From Craspedostauros australis (taxonomy: Eukaryota; Bacillariophyta; Bacillariophyceae; Mastogloiales; Achnanthaceae): a stretch of 64,000 bases of DNA. Numbering within the stretch: the stretch's first letter is position 1; every line of letters begins with the position of its first letter. Below the pieces are notes generated by a model, which saw only the letters and a program-made list of their open reading frames with translations, did no database searches and was not told the origin of the DNA. This document shows, piece after piece, positions 9,616-20,800 of the stretch. A program made the position numbers and the translations under genes. The stretch lies in assembly GCA_026770025.1 (NCBI GenBank), contig JAMXDE010000032.1:186001-250000 (forward strand). The letters are read 5' to 3'.

Positions 9616-10813
9616 TCATGAAGCATAGCAGGATCGCAGCTGCAACGCCGGCTTGGGTGTCACCGTTTCGCTCAGGTGGGTCCCAAACGTGTCGCATCGC
9701 CCAGCGACATCAGAAAGGAAGATATCAAACCAATTGCTCTGGAGTAGAGAAGAGCTTGGGATATGGGCAATCGCAGTGCCAACAGCAATGGCAAGACATG
9801 TCATGGCCCGTGGTGCGGTCTGGATTCGAATCATCAGCAGCCGCGCGCACGCACATCAACGTCCGATGCGCTGTCGGAAACGAAGATTCAGCACATGTTG
9901 GACGGGTGCATCCGTGAGATCAAACGCAGCAACTTTTCCTGAGACCTGCAGAGCCATCAGTTTGGAGACGTCCCTCAGTTTTCACTGCACGCACCACCAG
10001 CCACGCCTGTTCATACCGATGCTCAAAGAGATACGTTGCAGCCACAAACCGCAAATGATGAGACAGAGGCACTGTCTCACAGGATCCACCATTACTGAAA
10101 TCGTGTGCAATGGCGTCGGCAACTTCTCCCATGGCTCGCCATCATTGTCGGCCATATCGAAAACCATGCAGCTGTTGGCATGCGCTTGTACCTTGCGCAA
10201 CATCATGCACGGACTGCACCGCCGCCACCAACAACAAGCTGACAGTCGCAATATGCTCCACTTCATCAAGTTGGACTCGATTCCTACAAGCCATGCATGA
10301 TGCCCACAAGGTCCACTATCGTTTCCCACAAAGCTCCTTCCACACCAACGAAACCAACGAATGCGGAAAGCATTTGATCGGCAATGGCGACCACGACAAT
10401 GACAGCGGTGGCTGAACCATGCTTTTCATGTTGCATTGGTCAATGATGCTGCACAGCAACGTGCTGCAGACCAACTGGGATCATCTGCAATTCATGCACA
10501 GAAGACCTTGCGCATCTCGCGGCCCAACCAAACCGCGCTGTGAACGATACAGGACTGCATGGAGCAGCATGCTGTGCACATCACCAAAGGCGACGTTGAA
10601 GGAATGCCGGACGCACCATTGAATGAATGAATCACTAATTGCTCCAGCTCCTTTCACATAGTTACTATCCTAATGAGTATTCTGACGACTATGTCTATCC
10701 ATCGACTCAATTCTGTCATGCGTCCACTTCTTGAAGACTTCTGTTATGATTTGGTATAGTCTGACACTTCACTCCTCTTCCTCGGCAGCGCCGTCCACCA
10801 CAATCACTTCGGA
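9616..10813 (-). pseudogene. Decayed 3' extension of ankyrin-BTB gene A1
   Basis: This stretch matches the sequence downstream of the A4 copy (about 51,230-52,330) through most of its length, and its far end matches the in-frame C-terminal tail of A5. The tail portion (about 9,680-9,840 on the minus strand) encodes a degenerate version of the DLNPDR-to-hydrophobic segment, but frames are broken. The last 130 bp before the A1 stop are closely conserved with A4 and may be 3' UTR. I read it as a remnant of a longer ancestral gene or its 3' flank. Confidence 0.45.
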
Positions 10814-12820
10814 TCAATTGGTCCTCATACAGCGGACAAAGTCCACCAATGTCGCCCGATCCATGTATGAATCCACATGTGCTGTGCCCTCATCCTCATC
10901 TAGGACCTTGTGCAGCTCCATCATGGACATACGGCTGTACTCATCATCAATGCCATCACTCTCCATTCTACCATGGCAGAGAACATGAATGTCTCTCATC
11001 AGTTGATGGTATGGAATCAGCTTGCTGAAATCTGGATGAGTGAACATATCTTTCTCACTGTCAGCTGCCATTCTCATTGCTGCATCCTTCAACACCAGGC
11101 AGTTGTGCTGATGGGCGAATATCAACGCATCTATCATGGTGTCCTGTGTGAGATGCTTGCGGGCCAACTCTGCTTCAAGAACAAGCTTGAGTCGCCAGAA
11201 GCCGAACTCGTTGGCCACAAGGATCAGCTGTTGCAGATCATCCTGTCCAGTGAGGATGGGAGTTGGAAGGTGAGAGGCATCTGCATCGTAGTGAGCATCG
11301 GCGTGAGCGCCGACATGAGCTCCGATGTGAGCAGCAACGTTGTCACGAGCGCTGTCATCAAGGGATATCTCGCCTGTGTAGATGCATTGGAGGACGTATC
11401 GGACGTGTTTTGGTTGAAGGTTGGGAAGAGGGATGGTTGTTTGGATGGGTTCAGTCCCGTCGTGAGCGTCGTCATGAGCGTCATCATGAGCGCATTGATT
11501 TTGGATTCCAGAGCTGATCAATGTCTCAATGGATGGCACAGTGACCATGAGGACTCCGGAGTTTGCCTTGATTGCTTGTTGTTGGTCGTCCCCTTGTCCA
11601 CAGAGGAAGGTAACGTCTGCGATGACCTCGGCACGAATAGCGGCACGACGATCTTGGTCGATGCTGATCTTCAGATGTTGCTTCAACTGCTGTTTCAGTT
11701 GTTCATTCTCCCGTTGACTTCTCAAGAGCATGCACTGCATTTCTTCCTTCTGCTGTTTCAATTGCCATATCAGTTGTTCGTTCTCCTGCTCCTTCTGTTT
11801 CTTCTCTTCTTCCTCCCGTTCCAACTGCCGTTTCATTTGTTCATTCTCCCATCGACTTCTCGAGAGCATGCACTGCATTTCTTCCTTCTGCTGTTTCAAC
11901 TGCCGTTTCAGTTGTTCGTTCTCCTGCTCCTTCTGTTTCTTCTCTTCTTCCTCCCGTTCCAACTGCTGTTTCAATTGTTCATTCTCTTGTCGATGTTTCG
12001 AGAGCATGCGCTGCATTTCTTCCTTCTGCTGTTTCGATTGCCATTTCAGTTGTTTGCTCTCCTGCTCCTTCTGTTTCAACTGCTGCTGCAGTTGCGAGTT
12101 GCAGGAACTCAGATGATCAAGATGGTTTATCATCTTGATTTGGAGTTTTGCACCGATCATTTCGAGGGGCGTTTTGTTGTCGTCGTTTTGGATGTCGGTA
12201 TCGGCATTGGCTGATGCAACGAGGTACTTGACACACTCCAGGTAGCCGTTGGAGCACGCATCATGAAGTGGAGTGTCACCACAGTTGTCTTTGCAGTTGA
12301 TGTCAGCCCCACATGATGCAACGAGGTACTTCACACACTCCAGCTGACCATTGCGGCATGCCCAATGAAGGGGAGCCCAACCACGGTTGTTTTTGCAGTT
12401 GATGTTCGCCCCACATGATTCGATGAGGTATTTCACACACCCCAGGTGACCGTTGGAGCATGCCCAATGAAGGGGAGTGGAACCACAGTTATTTTTGCAG
12501 TTGATGTTCGCCTCACATGAATCGATGAGGTACTTCACACACTTCAGGTGGCCGTTGGAGCATGCATCATGAAGGGGAGTGGAAGTATTGTCGGCTTTGC
12601 AGTTGATGTTCGCCCCACATATTTTGATGAGGTACTGCACACACTCCAGGTGGCCGTTGTGGCATGCCACATGAAGGGGAGTCCGACCAATCCTGTCTGT
12701 AACCTTGTTGACATCACCTCCTTCATTCTGCGTCTTGTTCTGCTTCTTCCATTCCTTCAGCACCGACACGTCACCTGCACAGGCAGCATCAATGAGTCGT
12801 TTGTTCGTAACATTCGGCAT
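10814..12820 (-). CDS. Ankyrin repeat / coiled-coil / BTB protein A1
   Basis: I choose the ATG at 12818-12820 (MPNVTN), which aligns with the starts of the three other copies, giving 668 residues. The order is: a shared N-terminal segment (LKEWKKQNKTQNEG); five 34-residue ankyrin repeats with TPLH/PLH cores plus a sixth degenerate one ending KTPLEMIGAK (about residues 50-240); a long Gln/Glu/Lys coiled coil (about 240-385); a BTB domain starting near IADVTFLCGQGD with the typical VLQCIYTGEI; and a BACK-like helical tail (EFGFWRLKLVLEAEL). BTB proteins with this tail, such as SPOP, bind cullin-3 as substrate adaptors. Ankyrins would bind the target (inference). Unlike A5 it stops right after VDFVRCMRTN and has no hydrophobic tail. 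The frame is uninterrupted. Confidence 0.8.
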   Translation of the reverse strand: MPNVTNKRLIDAACAGDVSVLKEWKKQNKTQNEGGDVNKVTDRIGRTPLHVACHNGHLECVQYLIKICGANINCKADNTSTPLHDACSNGHLKCVKYLIDSCEANINCKNNCGSTPLHWACSNGHLGCVKYLIESCGANINCKNNRGWAPLHWACRNGQLECVKYLVASCGADINCKDNCGDTPLHDACSNGYLECVKYLVASANADTDIQNDDNKTPLEMIGAKLQIKMINHLDHLSSCNSQLQQQLKQKEQESKQLKWQSKQQKEEMQRMLSKHRQENEQLKQQLEREEEEKKQKEQENEQLKRQLKQQKEEMQCMLSRSRWENEQMKRQLEREEEEKKQKEQENEQLIWQLKQQKEEMQCMLLRSQRENEQLKQQLKQHLKISIDQDRRAAIRAEVIADVTFLCGQGDDQQQAIKANSGVLMVTVPSIETLISSGIQNQCAHDDAHDDAHDGTEPIQTTIPLPNLQPKHVRYVLQCIYTGEISLDDSARDNVAAHIGAHVGAHADAHYDADASHLPTPILTGQDDLQQLILVANEFGFWRLKLVLEAELARKHLTQDTMIDALIFAHQHNCLVLKDAAMRMAADSEKDMFTHPDFSKLIPYHQLMRDIHVLCHGRMESDGIDDEYSRMSMMELHKVLDEDEGTAHVDSYMDRATLVDFVRCMRTN

Positions 12821-13080
12821 TTTGAGAGGATGGTCGATGGTTGCTGGACGATTGATGTTGGATGATTGATGTTGGACGATTAGAGTTGGATTGGATGTTG
12901 AGGAAGTGTGGAGTCTGAGCAATTATACCTATGGCAGAGATATCGATCGTGTGTCTTCAATAGCTTGTATTGGTACGAGTATCATATCGTACGCTTTGTG
13001 ATGAATATGCATGGCAATTCGATGTCTGTTATTGATTTGTTGGAGTATGGGGTTGAGCGGTGTGTGCGGTTGCCTCGTCT
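12821..13080 (-). promoter_or_regulatory. Upstream region shared by all four ankyrin-BTB copies
   Basis: A motif CTATGGCAGAGATATCGAT lies about 110 bp upstream of the A1 ATG. It is followed by CTTGTAT.. and GGCAATTCGATGTCTGTT-type sequence and a GTTGAG(C/T)GGTGTGTG block. The same order recurs upstream of A2 (about 36,809), A4 (about 54,415; one base different) and A5 (about 61,299). A GTTGGA(C/T)GATT-type mini-repeat lies between the motif and the ATG. Conservation outside the coding region suggests a common promoter or 5' leader. Confidence 0.5.
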
Positions 13081-13625
13081 CTCTGTTTGTCTGCTTCTTG
13101 ATCGCACCCTGGTTTGGGAGAGGGCACCAGCGCTGTCCGGAGAGTGCAGATCCTTCCTTTTGCTGACTGCAAACTGGCGCACACAACAACGATAAGAAGG
13201 AAAAGAAGGGCACGCGCCCCACAAGATCGCTGTTGCGAACGCGAGAACACCACAAATGGGAATCGTCGATTCTCGCTTCACCGCTTTTGCGTGTGCAGAG
13301 ATGTGCCCAATTTCACGAATTCTGTGTCAATGAAGTACTTTATTAGCTTCTTTCATGAGAAGGACACATCAGAAATACGTTCAAATGAGATCTCTGATCG
13401 TCAACTCGAAACAACTGACAGCTTTCACTGTACTTCTTAACTCTTTACTAATCGTATTAATCAAATACTGGTCGGAGATTGTCCTCGGACAACCCACAAT
13501 AAAACAAGAGCTTCAACCAGGGCACGCAACAACGGGCCAATCAGTCTCAGTAGATACTTGTGCATTTGACAGATTAAGAGTCGTGATATCACCAACAAGC
13601 TTATCACTATAACACCACTTCCACC
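13081..13625. other. Spacer before the older copia element
   Basis: No gene is seen. The second half (about 13,300-13,620) could contain the decayed left LTR of the older element, since its gag frame starts directly after it. I found no matching copy on the right-hand side, so no LTR is called. Confidence 0.25.
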
Positions 13626-16600
13626 ATGACAAGAACGATCAACAACAAGGCAGTAGCAGGATACATCAAGGAGCTTGTTGGGCTGAATGAGCAGCAGGTG
13701 TCTTTCATCACACATACTCTTGGACGCATCGACAATGCCATCCGCCTCACCGACCAATAAATCGTGGACTCTTTGGTTCATTCCCCCACCCTCAACACAA
13801 TCAACAACGGGAACATCATGTGCATCTTCGAATACGCACGACACAACACCGTGGGCGATACAACGAACTGGGAAGCCATCCATGACTTCAATGAAGGTCG
13901 CGACTACAAACTTCCAACCATCAACTTGTCGGTGTCAATCTCAATGACCAAGCTTTGTCTTGAGATGGACATGAAGACAGCGGCCGAAGCAGTACAAGCC
14001 AACAAAATGGTTGTACGATCACCGCAACAAGGAGGCGCGAACGTGCGCTCCCCATCAACACCTACCAACTGGCGCTATGACAAAGTCTCAATGCCAGACA
14101 CTCTCCCTTTCTCCAGTCTGAATCAAGACTGGCAAGATTGGAAGATATCATTTGAGCATTCCATGGCAATCACTCGATTTGCCAAGTGCATGGAACACAA
14201 ACATCCAGAAGGATACAACCTGCATGTCAACTGAAAGCTTCACTCAGTCATCAACACATTGACCTACCAAGGGAACACAGACTTCCTTGTCTCTGCCAAC
14301 CGCAACAGCGGTCATGATGCTTATCAAGCATTAAGCCAGCTCTACAAACCCAAGGAAAGTAAGGCGCAAACAGTTGCTGAACAAGAGGTCTATTTGACCC
14401 AGCTCTCCTTTGACAGATCAGAGCCATTCACCAAGTACATCAACACGTTATCCAAGTCCATTCAAGTCATGAAGGACAATGGAAAGGAGATGACGGACGA
14501 GCACATCATTGCCCAATTCTTCCGTAACATTCGAGACAAGCGCTATATGAGCGAGGTATCACGCCTTCGGAAGGAGAAACTCTCCTTTGCGGAGATCCGC
14601 AAGGAACTGATGGATCACGACCACGTGTTGACCAACATCGAGGCACATCAATCACCACGGCGCAACCACCGATTCCAGAACAAGCAGGGCGGACGCAACG
14701 ACCGCAAACGACCCTACGACGGTCCATCCGGCGAACGCAGATCCGCGCCCGCACTTTGGCTGACGGACAGCGTCTTCAGACGCCTCCCAGCCTGCCAACA
14801 GGCACTCGTTGTGGAAACCGCGCGGTATTACCGCAAGAACGGGAAGAACATCGACGACGAGACCCTCAAGAAACTCAAGCCAGCAGAGTTCTCAAAGAAT
14901 CTCCAGCTCCCGCTCACATGCAGAGCAGCCAAGCGCGACCGGCCCCACGGGACTCCAACTCGCAACGGCAAGAAACGCGGATCATACGGCGACAGCTCTT
15001 GACAACCAACGACGGGCACACTTCGCCATCAGTCCAAGGTTGCCATCCATATCAAGCCGCGCGACTGTAGGGGGCGACGCGCACAGCTGCAGAGGGACGG
15101 CCCAAGCGTGCACACATTGTGGAACCCCGAGTGCCGCCGTCAAGCATAACCCACCCGATTGTCGAGCACTGTCTACGCAGGGCAAGAGAGATGGACGGTA
15201 GCCAGAGCTACATCATCTTGGACTCAGGGGCGGGCGGCGACATCGTACATGAATCCGGCTGAGTGGTGACCTGAAAACACAAGCAGACTTTCCAAGCCCG
15301 CGGGGCAACGATGGAATCGCAAATCGAGACCTTCCAGATGGTCAACGCGGTGGCAGCGTATGAATCACCCACAGGGGATGTGGTCCTGATCAAAGCAAAC
15401 TATGTGGCGCTCGATGAGCACCCAAGGCAGACAGAATCATTGATGAATACTCATCATATGCGCGCGTCCGGACTGAACGTCTACGATTGCCTACTTCAAC
15501 ACCAAGAGCAGCAGCACATCGCATCAGGGGGATCAGTATACTACTGGCCAATCATGATGGCAACACTCTGCGCATACCCATACGGAAACCAACAGCTCCC
15601 GAGCTCGAAAACACAACTAAGCATATCACGATATGCGACAGACACCAACGACTTGGACGCAACAACCAACAGGTTGACTTTGGCGAAGTATTCAAGCATC
15701 TCCCACAACAGGTGGTAGAGAAGACGATGGCGGCATCAACCCAGCTGGCGGACAGACCGATCGAGGCCGAGTCACGACTCATCCCACGGCACTACCGTAC
15801 ACAGCGCCCAGGGGTTTTGCAACCGCACAGACTACACGGAAGCGTCGACACGGATCCATTCTTTTCCACCGTCCAGTCGATCCGACACTACAAATGCTTC
15901 CAGCTGTTCATACACAGCGAGTCCAAACTCATCTGGACCAAGCCACTTCGACGCGAGGCGATGGCGCCAGGGGCGCTAACAGACTTCATCCTCAATGTTG
16001 GAGCACCAGGCCTACTCATATCCGACAACTCACAAGTTCAGTCGGGCAAGGCATGGAAGGCAATCACATCAAAACACATGATCAAGCACTCGTTCACAAC
16101 ACCGATGAACCAAAACCAGAGCCGGGCGGAGCGCGCTATTGGAGACATCAAGCGGCATGCGTATCAACTGATTTGGGTGGCGTCCGCGCCACTCGAGTTC
16201 TGGTGCTACGCTGTGCAGCACGCTGTCGACGTTTGAAACTTCACGGCTGAGGCCAGCATCCAATGGAAGACACCGATCGAGCTCGCTCAGGGCAACACTC
16301 CTGACATCTCCATGTTTCAATTCACCTTCTTCCAACCAGTGTGGTTCTTCGAACCAATGACGAAGTTCCCAGCACATCCATTCAAGCCGGGATATTTCCT
16401 GGGCATTGCATGGGATCATGGCGATCCATTTACGTATCACATCTGGTCACAGAAGGCGGACGACATCAAGAAAGGCATGGCACTTGTCCGGAACATCGTG
16501 AAGCCACGCATTTTGGAGAATGCCGAGGTGCCACGGATCACTGACAAGGAGATACAGCGGATCGCTCAACTCGACCTCATACACTACAAGACCAGGGGCG

Positions 16601-16928
16601 CTTCAGGGAACAGGGTGCGCATGAAGACGATGCCAGCTGAGCTCGCTCGACAGGTCCGAGAGGCCATCGACGCGATTGCTGTGCGGTCAGGGGCGGCGGC
16701 TTGCATTCCGGAACCTGGACCCGAACGGGTCAGGGGCGTCGAGGTCGACGCAAATACTACTCCATCGGAGGATCAATGGTTTGGGCGGCCGAACATCGTA
16801 CCAGACGACGATGGCGTGCGCGGACAGGACGCCGCTGGCGTGATATCGGATGACGACGATGACGGCGACGACATACCAAATGATGACATCTCTGTGAAGT
16901 CCGAAGGCTTGGAGGCGGAACCTATGCC
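13626..16928 (+). pseudogene. Older Ty1/copia element, left part (gag, protease, integrase), disrupted
   Basis: From ATG 13626 one frame runs through a gag-like region to 15,002 but is broken by TAA at 13,758 and TGA at 14,232. In other frames follow a zinc-knuckle-like CTHC-x8-KHNPPDC (about 15,111-15,166), an aspartic protease motif LDSGAGGDIV (DSG at 15,221-15,229) and a copia integrase region (about 15,719-16,500) with ending GYFLGIAWDHGD. This is broken by TGA at 16,234 where a Trp is expected. Frameshifts separate the blocks. The frame reaching 16,928 continues in frame at 24,809 once the younger insertion and one copy of its target duplication are removed. Inactive. Confidence 0.8.
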
Positions 16929-17727
16929 TGTCGAGATGTACATGTGAGTATATGTCGAGATGTACGAGTATATGTGCATCGTTCACCCGCTATTCTCTCA
17001 TACACACTTGGACGGTATAACTACATTCGTGTCGATAGTATACTGTGATTCGTCAGAATTACAGGGGAAATGGAACACACGAAAAGGGGCAAGATTTCTG
17101 GAGGAAATTTGCAAATGACGATTTCTGAGAGAATTGGAAGATCGTCCGTCCATCCATCAATGGTACCAAGAGAATCTCGAGGTACTTCCCAACTAAACCT
17201 CAGATGACGATATCATCTGACAGGCTGCTGCATCACCAATGGAACGTGACATCTGGAGAGCAGAAGGACGCCTACTGACGTCGACAGGATGTCATCATGT
17301 CACCACGTCGACATCTGTCTCCAAGTCAGAGCAGGAGGCGAAGATCCGATGACCGAAGGGCATCAGCATCATGGATACGAAAGGTGAACTTCAAATGGCG
17401 AGTACTCATGGAGTAGGAGCCAGTACTGAATGAACGGAGTGTCGAATACGAAGTACGTATTGAACACGGAGTATCGTGTGCGACGAGTACATGATGTTGA
17501 GAGAGAGAGGGAGAGAATACAGAGAAGAGCGAGAGAGCATCTCGCATACCGACTCATAGTCGGAGACTGAATCTACGAAACAGATTGAAGCGCCGAGAGC
17601 ATCGGGCAAGAGAACGGGCGTACACCGAGAGCATCGGAGTAGCCAAGTAATGAAATAGCAAACGAACGACTATCAACCAACACCATCTTCCACGATCGTA
17701 GGTTACCGTGCGCGGAACTTGCCAACA
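16929..17727 (+). repeat. 5' LTR of the young copia element
   Basis: This 799-bp repeat starts TGTCGAGATG and ends TTGCCAACA. It contains GAGAGAGAGGGAGAG-type purine sequence near 17,497 and a TGACGTCGAC near 17,276. It matches the 3' LTR except at 17,546. Confidence 0.95.
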
Positions 17728-17809
17728 CGTTTATAAACGATAGATCAGGGCGAGCCCGCGAATCGTATCGTGCGAGGAAGACGAACATCATTCAAGAGCA
17801 GCAGGCTGA

Positions 17810-20800
17810 ATGAGCGAGGAAGAGGAATTGAGAGACATCCCTCTGTCCAACCCGACTATCAAGCAAGAAGAAGGTGCGAGTGAGACTCCACCACGAGAAG
17901 AGAAGGAAGCAGCCGCGGCTACTGTCCTATCAGGCGCAGACGCAAGCGCGATCGACGAGACCGAAGAGGAACGGTCTGCAAGGCTACACCGCGAGAAGGA
18001 GAGTATCCTCAAGGCGTACAAGCAAGAGGAGACTGGTGTGACGGAGAGCATTCGCACAGCCAAACGAAGTGGTAAAAGTGAGACACCACCAGGAGGAGAA
18101 TTTGTGACGAAAACAATCTCCGCGCAACAACAGGCGAAAATCGAAAAAGTGACAACACAGAAACAGACGGAAATCAAGGGCGCGAGCGCACCAACAACGA
18201 AACAACGAATCAACATGGCGACATCAGCCAACGTGAACAAGCGACGCATCAAGGCGCCGATGTTCAGCGGTGAACAGGAAGACTACAGCGCATGGGAGTC
18301 CCAAGCGAAGGCATACGCTCGTGCACAGAAGACGAGAGACGTGATGTTGGGCAAGACCAAGGTGCCAACAGTGAGCGAGATCGCGGCAGCCGCCGGTGAA
18401 GCCAAGGAAGCAATGGAAGAGATCTACGAGCTGGGATGCGACTGCTTCAGCGATCTGATCCTCATGATGGATGCAGAGAAAGGAAAAGGCAAGCAAGCCA
18501 TCCAGTACATCAACCAGTGCATCTCCGACGACTACCCTGAAGGAGACGCACACGCAGCGTGGAACGTTCTCGCGGAGAAGTTCCGACCATCCGACGCGGT
18601 GACGAAGATCAAACTCAAGCGCCAATTCAACAACGAAAAGATGAAGAGAGACACGGACCCCGACATCTACATCACGCAACTCGAGAGTCTACGATCGCGT
18701 CTCCACGATGTCAAGTACGAGATCACGGACGAGGAAATGATCATGCAAATCCTCAGCACGGTGAGCAACGAGTACAGAACACACATCGTGAACTTCCAAC
18801 ATCAACTCACGTTCAATCCAGAACTGGTTACCATCAACACGATCAGAGGAGTACTCCGTACTGCATACGCCACTCACAGAGGAGGCAAGGCATACGTCGA
18901 CGACTTCCAAGACAGTAACACGAAGAGCAACGACACCGGCTTCACAAGCACCGGTAACTTCAAGGGTACTTGTCACAACTGTGGCGTGTATGGCCATAGA
19001 TCCGCCGATTGTCCAGAACGCAAGAAATCGAACAACAAGAAAAACAACAACAACAACAACAAAATGAACGGAAAGCGTAACAAGGGAAGCGGCTTCAAGG
19101 GCAAGTGCAACTACTGCGGCATCTTCGGACATCGCGAGGCGGAGTGCCGAAAGAAGAAGTTCAACGAAAGCAAAAAGAACAACGAACAAGCCAACGCGGC
19201 TACGGAAGGACACGACAAGAGCGGGCACGAGATGGTACTCTCTGCGAAGGACATGCCGCTCTGCATGTTGGTGTCCGACGACTACATCGAAGACTCCTTC
19301 TTCGATAACTTCGAGTGCATCGGAAGTGACGACGAAGTACAGGACGATGAGATCGTCCCGGAGTGGCTCAGCGAGGAGCCAATCATCCACGAGGTGGATC
19401 CAAGACGCGAGGTGAGCTACGAATGCTGCTTCAACGCGCACGACCTGATCGGTTCATACGGCGACGAAGCTGAGATGGACGACGAGGCCAACGATAGCGA
19501 CATCGAAGAGGCCATGAGCGATGACGACGACGACGACGACGCCGACGAGGACGGCGCAGATGAAGACAACGAAACGAACCACGCAGCGGCGCCACCTCCT
19601 CCAGCGGCAGGGAACAACAGATCGGGCATCTTCGACGAGGATGACAGCGACGAATCCGAGGACGGCAATCATCCAGACGACAGCTTCAATCCAAACGAGC
19701 GTGTCATCTATCCAGCGAATATCGACTTCCCACCAATCGAAGATCCCAACAGATCCAATTACCTCCATCGTCATGACACCGTCCCATATGCAACAGAGAC
19801 AGCATTGGTGATCCAGAAGCAACTCATCTTCGATGCAGTGATGGAAGCAGGAGTGAAACTGTTCTCAGGAATCGAACGAGGAGTACTCAGACCGATATGG
19901 GTGAACATGATGGGATCCATCCTATCCGAGAACTTCAGATCAATTGAAGAGATTCTCGTCAACGCGGTCGTCATCAACCGCATACTCGAAGCGAACGAGA
20001 CAGAGACGATCCCAGAGACGGATCTACACTACATCCTTGGAGGATGCATGCGCGTACTCTTACGCGAACGACCACGCGTCAACCCCTACGATCCAGCCAC
20101 AGGATCACATCGCAACAGCACGATTCCATCAGACTACGCACAACTACCCGACAACATGGATGACGAGGAACATCACAACCCATACAACGAAGATGGAATT
20201 CATGAAGACGATGATGACGGCAGCTTCGACGACGAAATAGCTGCGGCAGCCGTGGAGCAGCTCCACAAGCTGAGCACCAAGTACAAGGACAAGGTCAACA
20301 AGGACACCTGGCTCGCCGACAGTGGAGCCTCGTGTCACATCGTCAATTCAGACGCCGCTCTCTTCAACGTGCGGCACATCAAGTCATTCGTCCAAGTGGG
20401 AGACAGCACGAAGCTGGACTCTCCCAAAATGGGATCCATTCGCTTGAAGGTCAAGCAACGAGACAACACTGGCCACGTCATCCGGCTTGATGATGTGAAG
20501 TACACACCGAAAATGGCGGTGAACCTTTTCTCCACGAACAAGGCTCTGTACAACGGTTACCAGCTTGGTAGCAACGGCATTCTGATGGACATCATCAACG
20601 GATCCGGAACGAAGATCGTATTCGACCGAGTCTTCCCCACGGCCAACGGATTCATCACGGGAGTGCAAATGCATCCCATCATGCCAACGAACGACGACAA
20701 GGCTTGCACAGCCCTCGTCAAGAACCCATCCAAGGAGATCAGCGCGGTGAGCTTGCATCGAATGCTCGGCCACGCGCCACTCGAGACCATGAAGCGAACG

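Noticed and set aside
9653-10300. 215-codon plus-strand frame
   Set aside because: The region is the decayed 3' flank of A1 on the minus strand, and A4 does not keep this frame.
10910-12214. 434-codon plus-strand open frame
   Set aside because: It is antisense to the A1 coiled coil and BTB; Leu/Phe-rich reading is what Gln/Glu/Lys codons give on the other strand.
17728-17760. Primer-binding site of the young copia element
   Set aside because: The sequence after the LTR does not match the 3' end of an initiator Met tRNA as I know it; an internal tRNA primer is possible but cannot be shown.
18689-19441. 250-codon minus-strand frame inside the copia element, and 221 codons at 20,384-21,049
   Set aside because: Antisense to gag and protease coding sequence; no recognisable content.
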